Of a stretch of DNA of 64,000 nt, positions 18,955-27,378 are shown in pieces; positions within the stretch are counted from its first letter, which is position 1, and every line of letters begins with the position of its first letter. Source of the DNA: CAWDCV01 sp963728125 (GTDB taxonomy: Bacteria > Actinomycetota > Actinomycetes > CAWDCV01); assembly GCA_963728125.1 (NCBI GenBank), contig CAVSIZ010000013.1, positions 495,601 to 559,600 on the forward strand, written 5' to 3'. The position numbers and the translations under genes are program-made. Under the pieces are notes generated by a model, which saw only the letters and a list, made by a program, of their open reading frames with translations, was not told where the DNA came from and ran no database searches.

Positions 18955-19434
18955 GTGGCAGCAGCAAAGGTGTCGGCAGGTGTTTCTGGGCGGCGCGGGC
19001 GACGCGCTCCTGGGGCGGTCGACCGCCCGCACATTCGCCCGGCCCGGGATCGGCTGGTGCGGTTTCGGTACTCCGCTGTCGAGTTCGCCGCGGTGAGCGA
19101 CGCCGCCCACCAGGCTGGGTACACCGTCAGCGGGTACGTCGCCGAGGCGGGCCTGGCCGCCGCCGGTCAACGCGACGAGGTCCGCCCGGCGGCGGGAGTT
19201 GACCGGGAGCTGCTGGTCGCGCTCAATCTTGCTCGGGAGCAGGTGGCGAGGATCGGCACCAACCTCAATCAGGCGGTCGCCCGGTTCCACGCCACCGGTG
19301 AGCCCCCGCCCTGGCTGGACCGCGTCACCGCACTATGCGGGCGGGTGGTCGCCCGGCTGGACGACACCGCCGCGGAGGTCAGCGCCGGGCTGGCGCAGCA
19401 TTCCGCGCGTCGCCGGGGGCGCCGGGCGGCGTGA
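18955..19434 (+). CDS. MobC-family relaxosome accessory protein
   Basis: A 159-residue protein with GTG start and a strong GAGGAGG site. After a basic tail, residues about 35-65 (VRFRYSAVEFAAVSDAAHQA, GYTVSGYVAEAG) match the ribbon-helix-helix-like segment of bacterial mobilisation proteins (MobC). The following segment, NLAREQVARIGTNLNQ and ARF, is the family hallmark. MobC helps the relaxase bind and open oriT. Its stop overlaps the relaxase start (GTGA). Confidence 0.8.
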   Translation: MAAAKVSAGVSGRRGRRAPGAVDRPHIRPARDRLVRFRYSAVEFAAVSDAAHQAGYTVSGYVAEAGLAAAGQRDEVRPAAGVDRELLVALNLAREQVARIGTNLNQAVARFHATGEPPPWLDRVTALCGRVVARLDDTAAEVSAGLAQHSARRRGRRAA

Positions 19435-21020
19435 TCGGCAAGGTCGTTCCTCGCCGCGGCGGCGGCGTGATCGGGCTGCTCGCTTACCTGTACCGGGAGG
19501 GACCGGCGGGGGAGAAGAACCTGTGCTCCGCGCACGTCAACCCGCGCATGATCGCCTCCTGGGACGGCAACCCAGCCGCCCTGGAACCACCCATGGCCGG
19601 GGCCGGGTGGCGGGACTACGCGCGGCTCGCCCAGCTGCTCGAGGCCCCGGTGCACGCGGCGGGAATGCGAGACGCGGCCAAGCCCGTGTACCACCTGGTG
19701 CTGGCTGCGGCGAAGGACCCAGCCACCGGCCGACTGGTCGATCAGTACCTGAGCGACAACCAGTGGCGGGACATCGCCGAGGAGTTCATGCACCGACTGG
19801 GTCTCGCGCCCCGCGGCGACCCGGGCGGGGTGCGGTGGGTCGCGATTCGTCACGCCGACGACCACGTGCACGTGGTGGCCACCCTGGCCCGTGTCGACGG
19901 GAGACGGGCGAGCACGCACGGCGACTACCGGTTGTCGCGGCAGGCCTGCGCCTACATCGAGGCCAAGTACGGGCTGGTGGCGACTGCCCCGCCCGTGAGC
20001 ACCGCCGCCACCCACCCGACCCAAAGTGAGCGCTACAAGACAGACCGGGCTGCGAGCAACAATCCCGCGCACCCTGCTGCCGGGCGTGGGCGACGCGAAC
20101 CGGCCCGCGCCGTCTTGCGCCGGCGCGTGCGGACCGCCGCCGCCGGCGCGGACAACCTCGATGACTTCTTCGCCCGACTGCGCGCCGATCGAGTCCTCGT
20201 CCGATCCCGGCTCAGCGAGCGCAACCCCGGGCAGGTCACCGGGTACGCGGTCGCCCTCACCGGCGACACCGACCGCGACGGGTGTCCCATCTACTTCGGC
20301 GGAGGGAAACTCGCCGCCGACCTCACCCTGCCAAAGCTGCAGCAGCGCTGGGAACTTGCCGCCACCGGCACGGGTGGTGCCGGCCGAACCGGATCCACGA
20401 CAGCCTCCACCGCCGGAGTTGCCGCGGAGTCGACCTCGTCTGCCTCGGGACGCAGCGCCCTCGATGACCGCGGACGCGCCCAGATCTGGGAGCAAGCGAT
20501 CAGCGCCGCCGCGCGCGCTACCCGGCAGGTGACCGCCGCCGAATTCACTGACCCTGCCGAGGCAAGCGACGCCGCCTGGGCGGCCGCGGACTTTCTCACC
20601 GCCGCTGCCAGGGTCGTGGAAGGCCGTCGACGAGGCCCGCTCACCGCCGCCGCGGACGAGTACGACCGCGCCGCCCGAGAGATATCCGGTCGGCACCCGC
20701 AGCCCCGGCACGCCGGGCACGAGCTGCGCCGCGCGTCCCGGCTGCTGCTCAACGCCCGCGCATTCACCCGCCGGGACACCGGTCAGCTGCTCGAGCTCCT
20801 CGCCCGGATGATCGCGTTCACCGAAGCGGTCGCCCGCCTACGCGACACCCAGCACCGCGCCGCGCAGGCAGCCGCCGCCCGCCGCGCCGCCGAACAACTT
20901 GCGCATTGCCGCCTGGTGTATTCCCCTCCCGCCGCGGCCGCCGCGCTACGACGCCGTTCCGCCCCGGTCAACTCCGTAGCGGCGGTGGGGCGCCGTAGTC
21001 GCGGACCGCGGAATGTCTAA
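19431..21020 (+). CDS. Relaxase / mobilization nuclease
   Basis: A protein of about 529 residues, starting at GTG 19431 inside the mobC stop. The N-terminal domain is a HUH relaxase: a tyrosine-bearing segment GLLAYLYREG near residue 20, HVNPRMIASW, and the metal-binding triad in IRHADDHVHVVATLA (H141, H145, H147). The C-terminal half is alanine- and arginine-rich and helical, without recognisable motifs. Relaxases nick oriT, stay bound to the 5' end through tyrosine and lead the strand into the recipient. The gene is intact, unlike the integrase of the same element. Confidence 0.82.
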   Translation: MIGKVVPRRGGGVIGLLAYLYREGPAGEKNLCSAHVNPRMIASWDGNPAALEPPMAGAGWRDYARLAQLLEAPVHAAGMRDAAKPVYHLVLAAAKDPATGRLVDQYLSDNQWRDIAEEFMHRLGLAPRGDPGGVRWVAIRHADDHVHVVATLARVDGRRASTHGDYRLSRQACAYIEAKYGLVATAPPVSTAATHPTQSERYKTDRAASNNPAHPAAGRGRREPARAVLRRRVRTAAAGADNLDDFFARLRADRVLVRSRLSERNPGQVTGYAVALTGDTDRDGCPIYFGGGKLAADLTLPKLQQRWELAATGTGGAGRTGSTTASTAGVAAESTSSASGRSALDDRGRAQIWEQAISAAARATRQVTAAEFTDPAEASDAAWAAADFLTAAARVVEGRRRGPLTAAADEYDRAAREISGRHPQPRHAGHELRRASRLLLNARAFTRRDTGQLLELLARMIAFTEAVARLRDTQHRAAQAAAARRAAEQLAHCRLVYSPPAAAAALRRRSAPVNSVAAVGRRSRGPRNV

Positions 21021-21175
21021 CGGACCGCGGCGACAACCTCGACCTGCGTCGCTGCATCGACACGGCGTACGCGGCACGCGATGCTCACGCTCTCGCATCG
21101 CCCAGACCGATGAGTTGGGCGGTCAGTGGGAGTCCTATGAGGGGACTGCTACCCCATTGGAAGGGGCCGCACCTC

Positions 21176-21619
21176 ATGGCCGATACCGCCCCCGTCGTCG
21201 TCACGCTCCCAATCGCCGACCGCCGACGATCATTCGACTTCTACCGCAACGGCCTAGGGTTCGAGCCCATCGGAGAGGTGGCCGACGACAGCGTGCCCGA
21301 GCCCCTACAGTTCGTCCTCAACGAAGGCCTCCGGCTGATGCTCGTCCCGAGCGGCGGGTTCGGATGGGTCATTGGCGACCGGACAGCGCACATCGGTGGC
21401 GGTGGATGCCTCCTGAGCCTGAGCGCCGTGTCCGAAGCGGGCGTCGACGAACTGGTCGACGCCGCGCAGCGGGCCGGTGCCGCAGTCGTCACCGCTCCTG
21501 GACAGCAGCCATGGGGCTACACGTCCGTGTTCGCCGACCCGGACGGACACCTGTGGATGGTCGAGGCGCAGTCGTTCATGGCGCCAGCAGCGCCTGCGGG
21601 AGTCAACACCGAGCGGTGA
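21176..21619 (+). CDS. VOC-superfamily (glyoxalase/bleomycin resistance-like) protein
   Basis: A protein of about 147 residues, starting at ATG 21176, which puts the conserved beta strand VVVTLPIADRRRSFDFYRNG near the N terminus. An upstream in-frame start at 21110 adds unconserved sequence. A C-terminal FADPDGHLWMVEAQ motif closes the second beta-alpha-beta-beta-beta unit. VOC proteins include glyoxalases, dioxygenases and antibiotic-binding proteins, and the sequence does not tell which this is. It follows the mobilization genes and may be element cargo. Confidence 0.75.
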   Translation: MADTAPVVVTLPIADRRRSFDFYRNGLGFEPIGEVADDSVPEPLQFVLNEGLRLMLVPSGGFGWVIGDRTAHIGGGGCLLSLSAVSEAGVDELVDAAQRAGAAVVTAPGQQPWGYTSVFADPDGHLWMVEAQSFMAPAAPAGVNTER

Positions 21620-22204
21620 CCAGCGACCTGACCGTCGAGCGTCACCTGCGACACGCGAGTCTGCGCCCGCACACGGCCTCCTGGCCGTGTCTCGTCTGTG
21701 AACCCGGTGCGCCCGCTGGTCCTTCGGCTCCAGCACGTTGACGGTTACGTGCTCGACCTCTGGCAGTCCACCGAGGACCGAGTCAGCGGCCCCCGTCGCT
21801 GAACGATGTGCCATCGGCTGAGCCGGCCGAGTCCGATCTGGACGCCCACCTGGTCCGCTGCCACCAGTCGGTCCGGCGACGGCGGTAGGCGCAGCGTTCG
21901 AGATGCCGACCTGTGCCTGGCGAACGAACCCGAACTGCCCGCAGAACCATCATCGAGATCACCGCCGCCTAACCCAGTCCGTGACGCAACGCGTACGTCG
22001 TGTCCGTCAAACAGTGCAACGGCAGGAATGGGCGCCAACATTATTCGGGCTCACCATGATGTGAGCAGGCCTGGCCGTCCGCCGCGGCTGTGGCGGACTG
22101 GGTGGAATTGCCCATGCGGCTGCCGGGCGCTTTGGGTGGTCTTGTCGATGCGGCCGCGCCCAGTGCCCTCCTAGCGTCGCGGTGCGTCGGCGTGGGAGGT
22201 CAAG
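21620..22204 (+). other. 585 bases without a supported gene
   Basis: No reading frame here shows recognisable protein sequence. The motif CAACATTATTCGGGCTCACC at about 22,035 resembles CAACATTATTGGGGCTACC near 49,863 in the same island. Both may be ends of a small unnamed repeat or insertion sequence. Confidence 0.4.
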
Positions 22205-23596
22205 GTGCGGATGATCGGTGACCATGCGGTGGTCCTCGGGGCCGGTATCGCGGGACTTCTCGCTGCCAGGGTGGTGGCGGAGGCATACGAGCGTGTCACG
22301 GTGGTGGAGCGTGACGCGCTTCCTGAGGCGGCGGCGGACCGGCGGGGTGTGCCGCAGGGCCGGCACGCCCACAACCTGCTGCCGTCCGGCGTGCAGATCA
22401 TCGGCGAGCTGTTTCCGGGCGTGCTCGACGACTTGGAGGCCGGCGGGGCGCCGGTGGTCCGGGACTTCGCTGAGATCCGCTTCTGCCCCGCCGGTCATCT
22501 GCTTCGCCTCGAGGGCAGGCCTGCGGAGCCTCTCATCTACCAACCCAGCCGCCCGTACCTGGAAGGCCAGTTGCGGACCCGGGTCCGGGCGCTGCCCGCG
22601 GTCGAGATCAGGGAACGTACCGAGGCCGTTGGTCTCGCCGCCACTGCGACCCGAGGCCGCATTACCGGTGTGCGGATCGTGCGCCGTACGGCCGGAGCGG
22701 TCGAGGAGACTCTCGACGCAGACCTCGTCGTGGATGCTACGGGCCGCGGCGGCCGCACGCCGGCGTGGCTGGCGACGCTCGGGTGCGAACAGGCAGCCGA
22801 GGAACGGCTCTCGATCGATGTCAAGTACGCCAGTCGACACCTGCGGCTGCGTGCGGGCGCGCTGCGCGGAGAGAAGTTCATCGCGATCGGGGCCACGCCT
22901 GGCCGACCCACCGGCTTCGTCCTGTTTGCACAGGAGGAGGACCGGTGGATTCTCACGGCGATCGGGTACGGCGCGCACCACCCGCCGAGCGACCCCGAAG
23001 GGTTCCTCGCCTTCGTCGAGACCGTCGCGCCGCGCGACGTGTTCGCCGCGATTCTCGACGCCGAGCCGCTCGACGACATCGTCACCTACCGCTTCCCGGC
23101 CGACGTTCGCCGGCGCTACGACCGGCTGCGTCACTTCCCGGCCGGATTGTTGGTCTTCGGCGACGCGATCTGCAGCTCGAACCCTTCGTATGCGCTCGGG
23201 ATGTCGGTCGCCGCGCTGCAGGCCGTCGCGCTGCGGGACTCGCTCGCGGCCGGCGACCACAACCTGGCCGCACGGTTCTTTCGCGCCGCAGCGAAGCCGG
23301 TGAGTAGGGCGTGGCGGCTGACGGTCGGCACCGATCTGACCCTGCCTCACGTGCAGGCATCACGACCGCTGCCGGGGCGCCTGATCAACGCCTACGTCGA
23401 AAGGGTTCTGACCGCCGCAGAACGTGACCCCGCGGTAGCCGAGCAGTTCGTCCGGGTCGCCGCTCTTCAGCACCCGTTCGGGCGACTGCTGCGGCCCTCG
23501 ATGGCCCTCCGCGTACTATTCGCCGGTCTCTCGCCTGGCTCCGTACAACCCAGCGGGCGCCATCCCACCGCCGCGGACTCAAGCGTTCGAATCTAA
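22205..23596 (+). CDS. FAD-dependent oxidoreductase / monooxygenase-like protein
   Basis: A 463-residue flavoprotein. The dinucleotide-binding motif AVVLGAGIAGLLAARVVAE lies at the N terminus, followed by VVERD at the end of the second strand. LLVFGDAICSSNPSYALGMS is the second FAD motif (GD). RRGVPQGRHAHNLLPSG is typical of the epoxidase/geranylgeranyl-reductase-like group of actinomycete FAD oxidoreductases. GTG start with GGGAGG upstream. The substrate is unknown. No neighbouring biosynthetic genes are visible, so a detached secondary-metabolism or resistance gene is possible. Confidence 0.75.
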   Translation: MRMIGDHAVVLGAGIAGLLAARVVAEAYERVTVVERDALPEAAADRRGVPQGRHAHNLLPSGVQIIGELFPGVLDDLEAGGAPVVRDFAEIRFCPAGHLLRLEGRPAEPLIYQPSRPYLEGQLRTRVRALPAVEIRERTEAVGLAATATRGRITGVRIVRRTAGAVEETLDADLVVDATGRGGRTPAWLATLGCEQAAEERLSIDVKYASRHLRLRAGALRGEKFIAIGATPGRPTGFVLFAQEEDRWILTAIGYGAHHPPSDPEGFLAFVETVAPRDVFAAILDAEPLDDIVTYRFPADVRRRYDRLRHFPAGLLVFGDAICSSNPSYALGMSVAALQAVALRDSLAAGDHNLAARFFRAAAKPVSRAWRLTVGTDLTLPHVQASRPLPGRLINAYVERVLTAAERDPAVAEQFVRVAALQHPFGRLLRPSMALRVLFAGLSPGSVQPSGRHPTAADSSVRI

Positions 23597-23869
23597 TCCC
23601 CTCGGATCTGGAGACACCCCGGGATGCCGCGTCCGCAAGCGGGTGACGCACGGAAGATGTACACGCTCCCGTGGCTTGCCCGCAGACAGCGGTGCACTGA
23701 ACCGATATGGCTTTGGTCATGCGGTCGTCCTGGGTTCAACTGGTTCTCGGACCCTGCTCACCAAGCTATCCGAGCGAGAGGCCCAACATGCTTGGGATAC
23801 GGGAGGGTGCCCTTGTTCCTTCTGTCCTGAGACACTGCCCGGGTTGATCGGACTGGACGAAGGACTGCT

Positions 23870-24559
23870 ATGGCGGACACGAACAGCGTCCCGTGGCGAG
23901 CGCCTGGAATCCGTGCGGTCTATCCCGACCTCCCGTATGACGTCGAGCTGCTCGGTCGCCACTTCGTAGCAGTCAACAACATGTGGCAGCTCTGCTATCT
24001 GCTGGCCGACTATCGAGTGCCTCACCCGCCACTTCCTCGTTCCAGCGACACAGAGCGAATGGCAGCGAAACAGGCGGGGCAGCCTCCACCAGTCACTCGT
24101 CTGAGGTTCCGTTACCTTCGCCTCGGCTCCCCGATCGAGCTGGCTCTTGAGGTGCAAGGCGGGGCTGCTGTAGTGGTCATATATGCCATTCACATGATCG
24201 TGCCGATCCTGCGCGACCCCGGCGCTGCAGGTGGTTGGATTCCTCGGCTGGTTCGTGACTGGCACAAGAACTGGGCTGACGCAGAGGACTCCATCGAAGA
24301 ACGGGAAACCCGGCTGCGGATCAGAGAAGAACGACACAAGGAGATGCTGGAGTCGGGAGAGGCGAACGTCGTCCTGTACCCGACGTCGACGGGAAAGACC
24401 CTTGAGTTACGCGACTACCAGCTGGACCGGACCGAGCCGCCGACGCCTGAGGTGCTCATCGAAGCCACGAACGACCTGACGGATCTTCGGCCGGTATTCA
24501 TCGAGCCCGTGGACGCTGGAGACGCGCCTCAAGAGATCGTCGACGCTGCTGGGAGCTAG
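23870..24559 (+). CDS. Hypothetical membrane/coiled-coil protein
   Basis: A 229-residue protein that I do not recognise. ATG start with a GAAGGA site. One hydrophobic stretch near residues 95-118 (AAVVVIYAIHMIVPIL) could be a membrane helix. It is followed by a highly charged helix (ADAEDSIEERETRLRIREER) that could form a coiled coil, and an acidic proline-containing tail. Third-position A/T appears more frequent than in the housekeeping block, suggesting transfer. It sits directly upstream of a truncated methyltransferase gene. A defence or signalling role is possible but not supported by any motif. Confidence 0.6.
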   Translation: MADTNSVPWRAPGIRAVYPDLPYDVELLGRHFVAVNNMWQLCYLLADYRVPHPPLPRSSDTERMAAKQAGQPPPVTRLRFRYLRLGSPIELALEVQGGAAVVVIYAIHMIVPILRDPGAAGGWIPRLVRDWHKNWADAEDSIEERETRLRIREERHKEMLESGEANVVLYPTSTGKTLELRDYQLDRTEPPTPEVLIEATNDLTDLRPVFIEPVDAGDAPQEIVDAAGS

Positions 24560-24654
24560 CCGAGGTCTAGGTACGGGCGAATGGCTCCATGCTCGGAAGG
24601 ATTCGATCCCGGACGCGACCGACGATGCCTCCAGCGACATCGAGCAGCTCGTAG

Positions 24655-25272
24655 TCCAGCCACATTCTCGATTTGGGTTCAGGGCTGCCGATCCAGGGGC
24701 ATCTCAACGAGTATATGCCGAAGGCGCAGATCCTCTTCACTGATAGTGATCCCTACATCGCCAAGTCTGGCCAAGAGATCCTTCAAGGCCATTCCGGCCA
24801 GCAGTACCTGCAACTCGATGTGTTGCGTACGGAGAAACTGGAGAGTGCGGTTAACGCTGCATTCAAGGATGACCGGCGGCTCGGGATCGGACTCTTCGGC
24901 GTGACCTACTTCTTCTCAGATCACCAAGTACGGAACCTTCTCCAGAAACTTCACGCGTTGTGCTCGCCCCAAAGCGTCTTGGCGATGTCTTACTTGTCTT
25001 CCTCGGACGAGGAAGCGGCGGAGGCGCTCGTGCAGGAGTACGCCCGACTGGTCAACACGCGCCTCCATCTTCGCACCCCCGACGAGATGACTGCCCTCCT
25101 CGCTCCCTGGTATGTACTTGAGAACCAACCGCTCCAGCAGTTCACGCGTACAGGCGATCCGCTGCTTTATGAACGGGCCCAAGAGGCCGGACTCCGCTTT
25201 CATGGCGTCTTCGCCTCGATCCCGGATGCACCCGGTGCCCGCCGGAGCGATGTCGGGACCGAACCACACTGA
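24655..25272 (+). pseudogene. SAM-dependent methyltransferase (DUF574/Methyltransf_19-like), N-terminus missing
   Basis: The frame opens at 24655 after a stop codon and reads SSHILDLGSGLPIQGHLNEY, the SAM-binding glycine motif of the DUF574 family in actinomycetes. It continues with LFTDSDPYIAKSGQEIL and a normal C-terminal half. Family members have about 70 further residues before this motif, and these are absent here. The nearest start is TTG 24673 inside the motif. The gene is therefore likely a remnant, unless a frameshift upstream hides the N terminus. Base composition resembles the hypothetical gene before it. Confidence 0.65.
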
Positions 25273-25563
25273 TCAGATGGATACTCAGCTCATTGAGATC
25301 CGGCTATGAAGTGGCTCTTCACAATCCAGCAGTTCGGCGCCGCCTTCGGGGCGCACCACCCACCACCCGCGGCGACACCCTCGTCAACGGACTGCCCACC
25401 CACGTGACCACCCCGCCTTGATGTTCCGGCCTAGCAAGCTAGCCGACAATTGCCGATCCCGCACCGGCGCGCGCGTCCCGGGCGACCATCGTCAACTGGT
25501 CAACACGTCCCCGCTCATGTCATGGCCGGGCAGATGTCGGTACGCCGATTCAGACTGTCCGGC

Positions 25564-26274
25564 ATGGCGAGATTCGAGGATCAAGACATGACGGATGCCG
25601 AGTTCCGCGAGTGCGACCTGACTCGGGCCCGTCTGATCGGGGTGGTGATGCAGGACGTCGTCATCGACGGGCTGGTCAGCAATCTGGTGGTCAACGGGGT
25701 CGAAGTGATGTCGTACGTCGAGGCCGAGTTGGACCGGCGGCATCCGGTGCGGCCGCTGATGCGATCGACCGACCCGGCTGACCTACGGAAAGCCGAGCGG
25801 CACCTGCGGGCCAGCTGGGCGGCAACGGTCGCGCGCCTCCGCGGCATGGCCCAGGGGTTGGAGCACCAGCGCGTCGGCGGCGAATGGTCGGCGGTGGAGA
25901 CCCTGCGCCATCTGGTCTTTGTGCACGACTCGTGGTTCCGTCGCTGCTGCCTAGGATCACCTCAGCCGTTCACCGCGATCGGGTTGGCATCGGACTTCGT
26001 GCCTGACCAGGAGGAGCAAGGCCTGGATCGAGCGGCGGCACCTGGCCTCGACCGGGTGTTGACAGTGCGCGACGAGCAGGCCGCGGAGCTGGAGCGTTGG
26101 TTGGCGAGCGTGACGGCCGATGAACTGTCGGCGGTCGCGCCGGTGCCTGCGGGACCGGGCTGGCCGCCGTATGCGACGGGGAAGACGGTGCTCGAGTGTC
26201 TGCATGTGGTCCTGAACGAGGAGTGGGCGCATCACGGGTTCTGCGTGCGCGACCTCGATCTGCTGGAGGGGTGA
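25564..26274 (+). CDS. DinB-like four-helix protein with short pentapeptide-type N-terminus
   Basis: A protein of about 236 residues, starting at ATG 25564 (MARFEDQDMTDAEFRECDL). Earlier in-frame starts at 25450, 25522 and 25534 add basic, unconserved sequence. Residues 1-45 resemble a few pentapeptide-repeat coils (AEFRECDLTRARL). The rest fits the DinB_2/mycothiol-dependent hydrolase-like fold, with WSAVETLRHLVFVHDSWFRR and EEWAHHGFCVRDLD providing possible metal-binding histidines. Many actinomycetes carry this two-part protein. The function is unknown. Confidence 0.7.
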   Translation: MARFEDQDMTDAEFRECDLTRARLIGVVMQDVVIDGLVSNLVVNGVEVMSYVEAELDRRHPVRPLMRSTDPADLRKAERHLRASWAATVARLRGMAQGLEHQRVGGEWSAVETLRHLVFVHDSWFRRCCLGSPQPFTAIGLASDFVPDQEEQGLDRAAAPGLDRVLTVRDEQAAELERWLASVTADELSAVAPVPAGPGWPPYATGKTVLECLHVVLNEEWAHHGFCVRDLDLLEG

Positions 26275-26407
26275 CCGCGCGTCTTGGGTTGTACGAGCGT
26301 CCGCAACGGGAACCCTCAGCGGCACGAGGCGGGACGGACCTGAGGTAGCTTCGGGCTAGAATGTTGGCGACGCCTTCCGCCCCTCGTGGGATTGGGAGGT
26401 TTTCTTA

Positions 26408-26424
26408 GACCTGGTCTCAGAACT
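26408..26424 (+). repeat. IS5-family left terminal inverted repeat
   Basis: GACCTGGTCTCAGAACT is the exact reverse complement of the right end at 27299-27315. It is preceded by TTA. Confidence 0.92.
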
Positions 26425-26429
26425 GGGTC

Positions 26430-27306
26430 GTGTCGCTACATGATCTTCGGCCGTTGATCGTTGATCGTCGTCGGTCGTGGCGAAGAGCGAAGCAGCAGCG
26501 GCTGGTCGAGGACCGGCTCTGGGAGCTGATCGAGCCGTTGATCCCGCCGCGTCCGACACCTCGCGGCCCGGGCGGGCGCCCGCGGATCGACGACCGCGCC
26601 GCGCTGGAAGGGATCCTGTTCGTGCTCGACACCGGCTGCCGCTGGCGGGACCTTCCCGAGGAGCTGGGCTGCGGATCCGGGCACACCGCGTGGCGTCGGC
26701 TGCGCGAGTGGCAGGACGCCGGCGTGTGGGACCAGCTGCACCAACTCGTCCTCGACGAGCTCTCCGACGCGCAGCTGCTGGACTGGTCGCGGGCCTGCAT
26801 CGACGGGGTGTCGGTGCGGTCGAAAAGGGGGGCGAGCTGACCGGCCCGAACCCCACTGACCGGGGCAAAGCCGGATCGAAGTACCACATCCTGTGCGACG
26901 CCAACGGGCTCCCGCTGCACGCCCTGCTGTCCGCGGCGAACACCCACGACAGCAAACTGTTCGAGCCGCTGCTGGAGACCAACCCGGCGGTGCGCGGCCG
27001 CCGCGGACGACCCGGCCGGCCCCGGCGCAGACCCGACAAGCTGCACGCCGACAAGGGCTACGACTACCGCCGCTGCCGTGCCTACCTGCACGGCGCGGGA
27101 TCAAGGTGCGGATCGCGCGGCGCGGGATCGAGGACAAGTCCAAGCTCGGCCGAGTCCGCTGGGTCATCGAGCGCACCATCTCGTGGCTGCTGCGGTTCAA
27201 GCGACTCGGACTGCGTTACGACCGCACCGAACGCACAACACTCCCGTTGCTCACCCTCGCCTGCGCCATCATCAACATCCGCCGACTGATCAAGACCGAG
27301 TTCTGA
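26430..27306 (+). pseudogene. IS5-family transposase, two frame changes
   Basis: The first frame (26430-26840) encodes the N-terminal IS5 domain (WELIEPLIPPRPTPRGPGGR, ILFVLDTGCRWRDLPEELG) and the first catalytic aspartate in CIDGVSV. At AAAAGGGGGG (26823-26832) the frame would pass to -1, which is the usual programmed slip in this group. The second frame gives the second aspartate (DKGYDYRRC). A second frame change near 27,095-27,105 is not part of the normal scheme. It breaks the link to the third segment, which carries the catalytic glutamate (VRWVIERTISWLLRFKRL) and ends RRLIKTEF. Confidence 0.85.
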
Positions 27307-27315
27307 GACCAGGTC
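27299..27315 (+). repeat. IS5-family right terminal inverted repeat
   Basis: AGTTCTGAGACCAGGTC overlaps the transposase stop codon and is followed by TTA. An additional identical copy without an IS body occurs at 29174-29190. Confidence 0.92.
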
Positions 27316-27378
27316 TTAGCCGTTGTGCTTGTTCCTGCTTGAGCACGGACGCGCTGCTCCCGCGTCGAAAGCCGCCAG

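Larger units (their letters stand above)
26408..27315 (+). mobile_element. IS5-family (IS427-like) insertion sequence, 908 bp
   Basis: The element is bounded by 17-bp inverted repeats, GACCTGGTCTCAGAACT at the left and AGTTCTGAGACCAGGTC at the right, and flanked by TTA on both sides, which looks like a 3-bp target duplication. The transposase is in two overlapping frames, as in the IS427 group, but an extra frameshift makes this copy defective. Confidence 0.9.

Noticed and set aside
22007..23350. Long minus-strand frame across the FAD oxidoreductase gene
   Set aside because: It is antisense to a protein with two clear FAD motifs, and its composition is that of a shadow.
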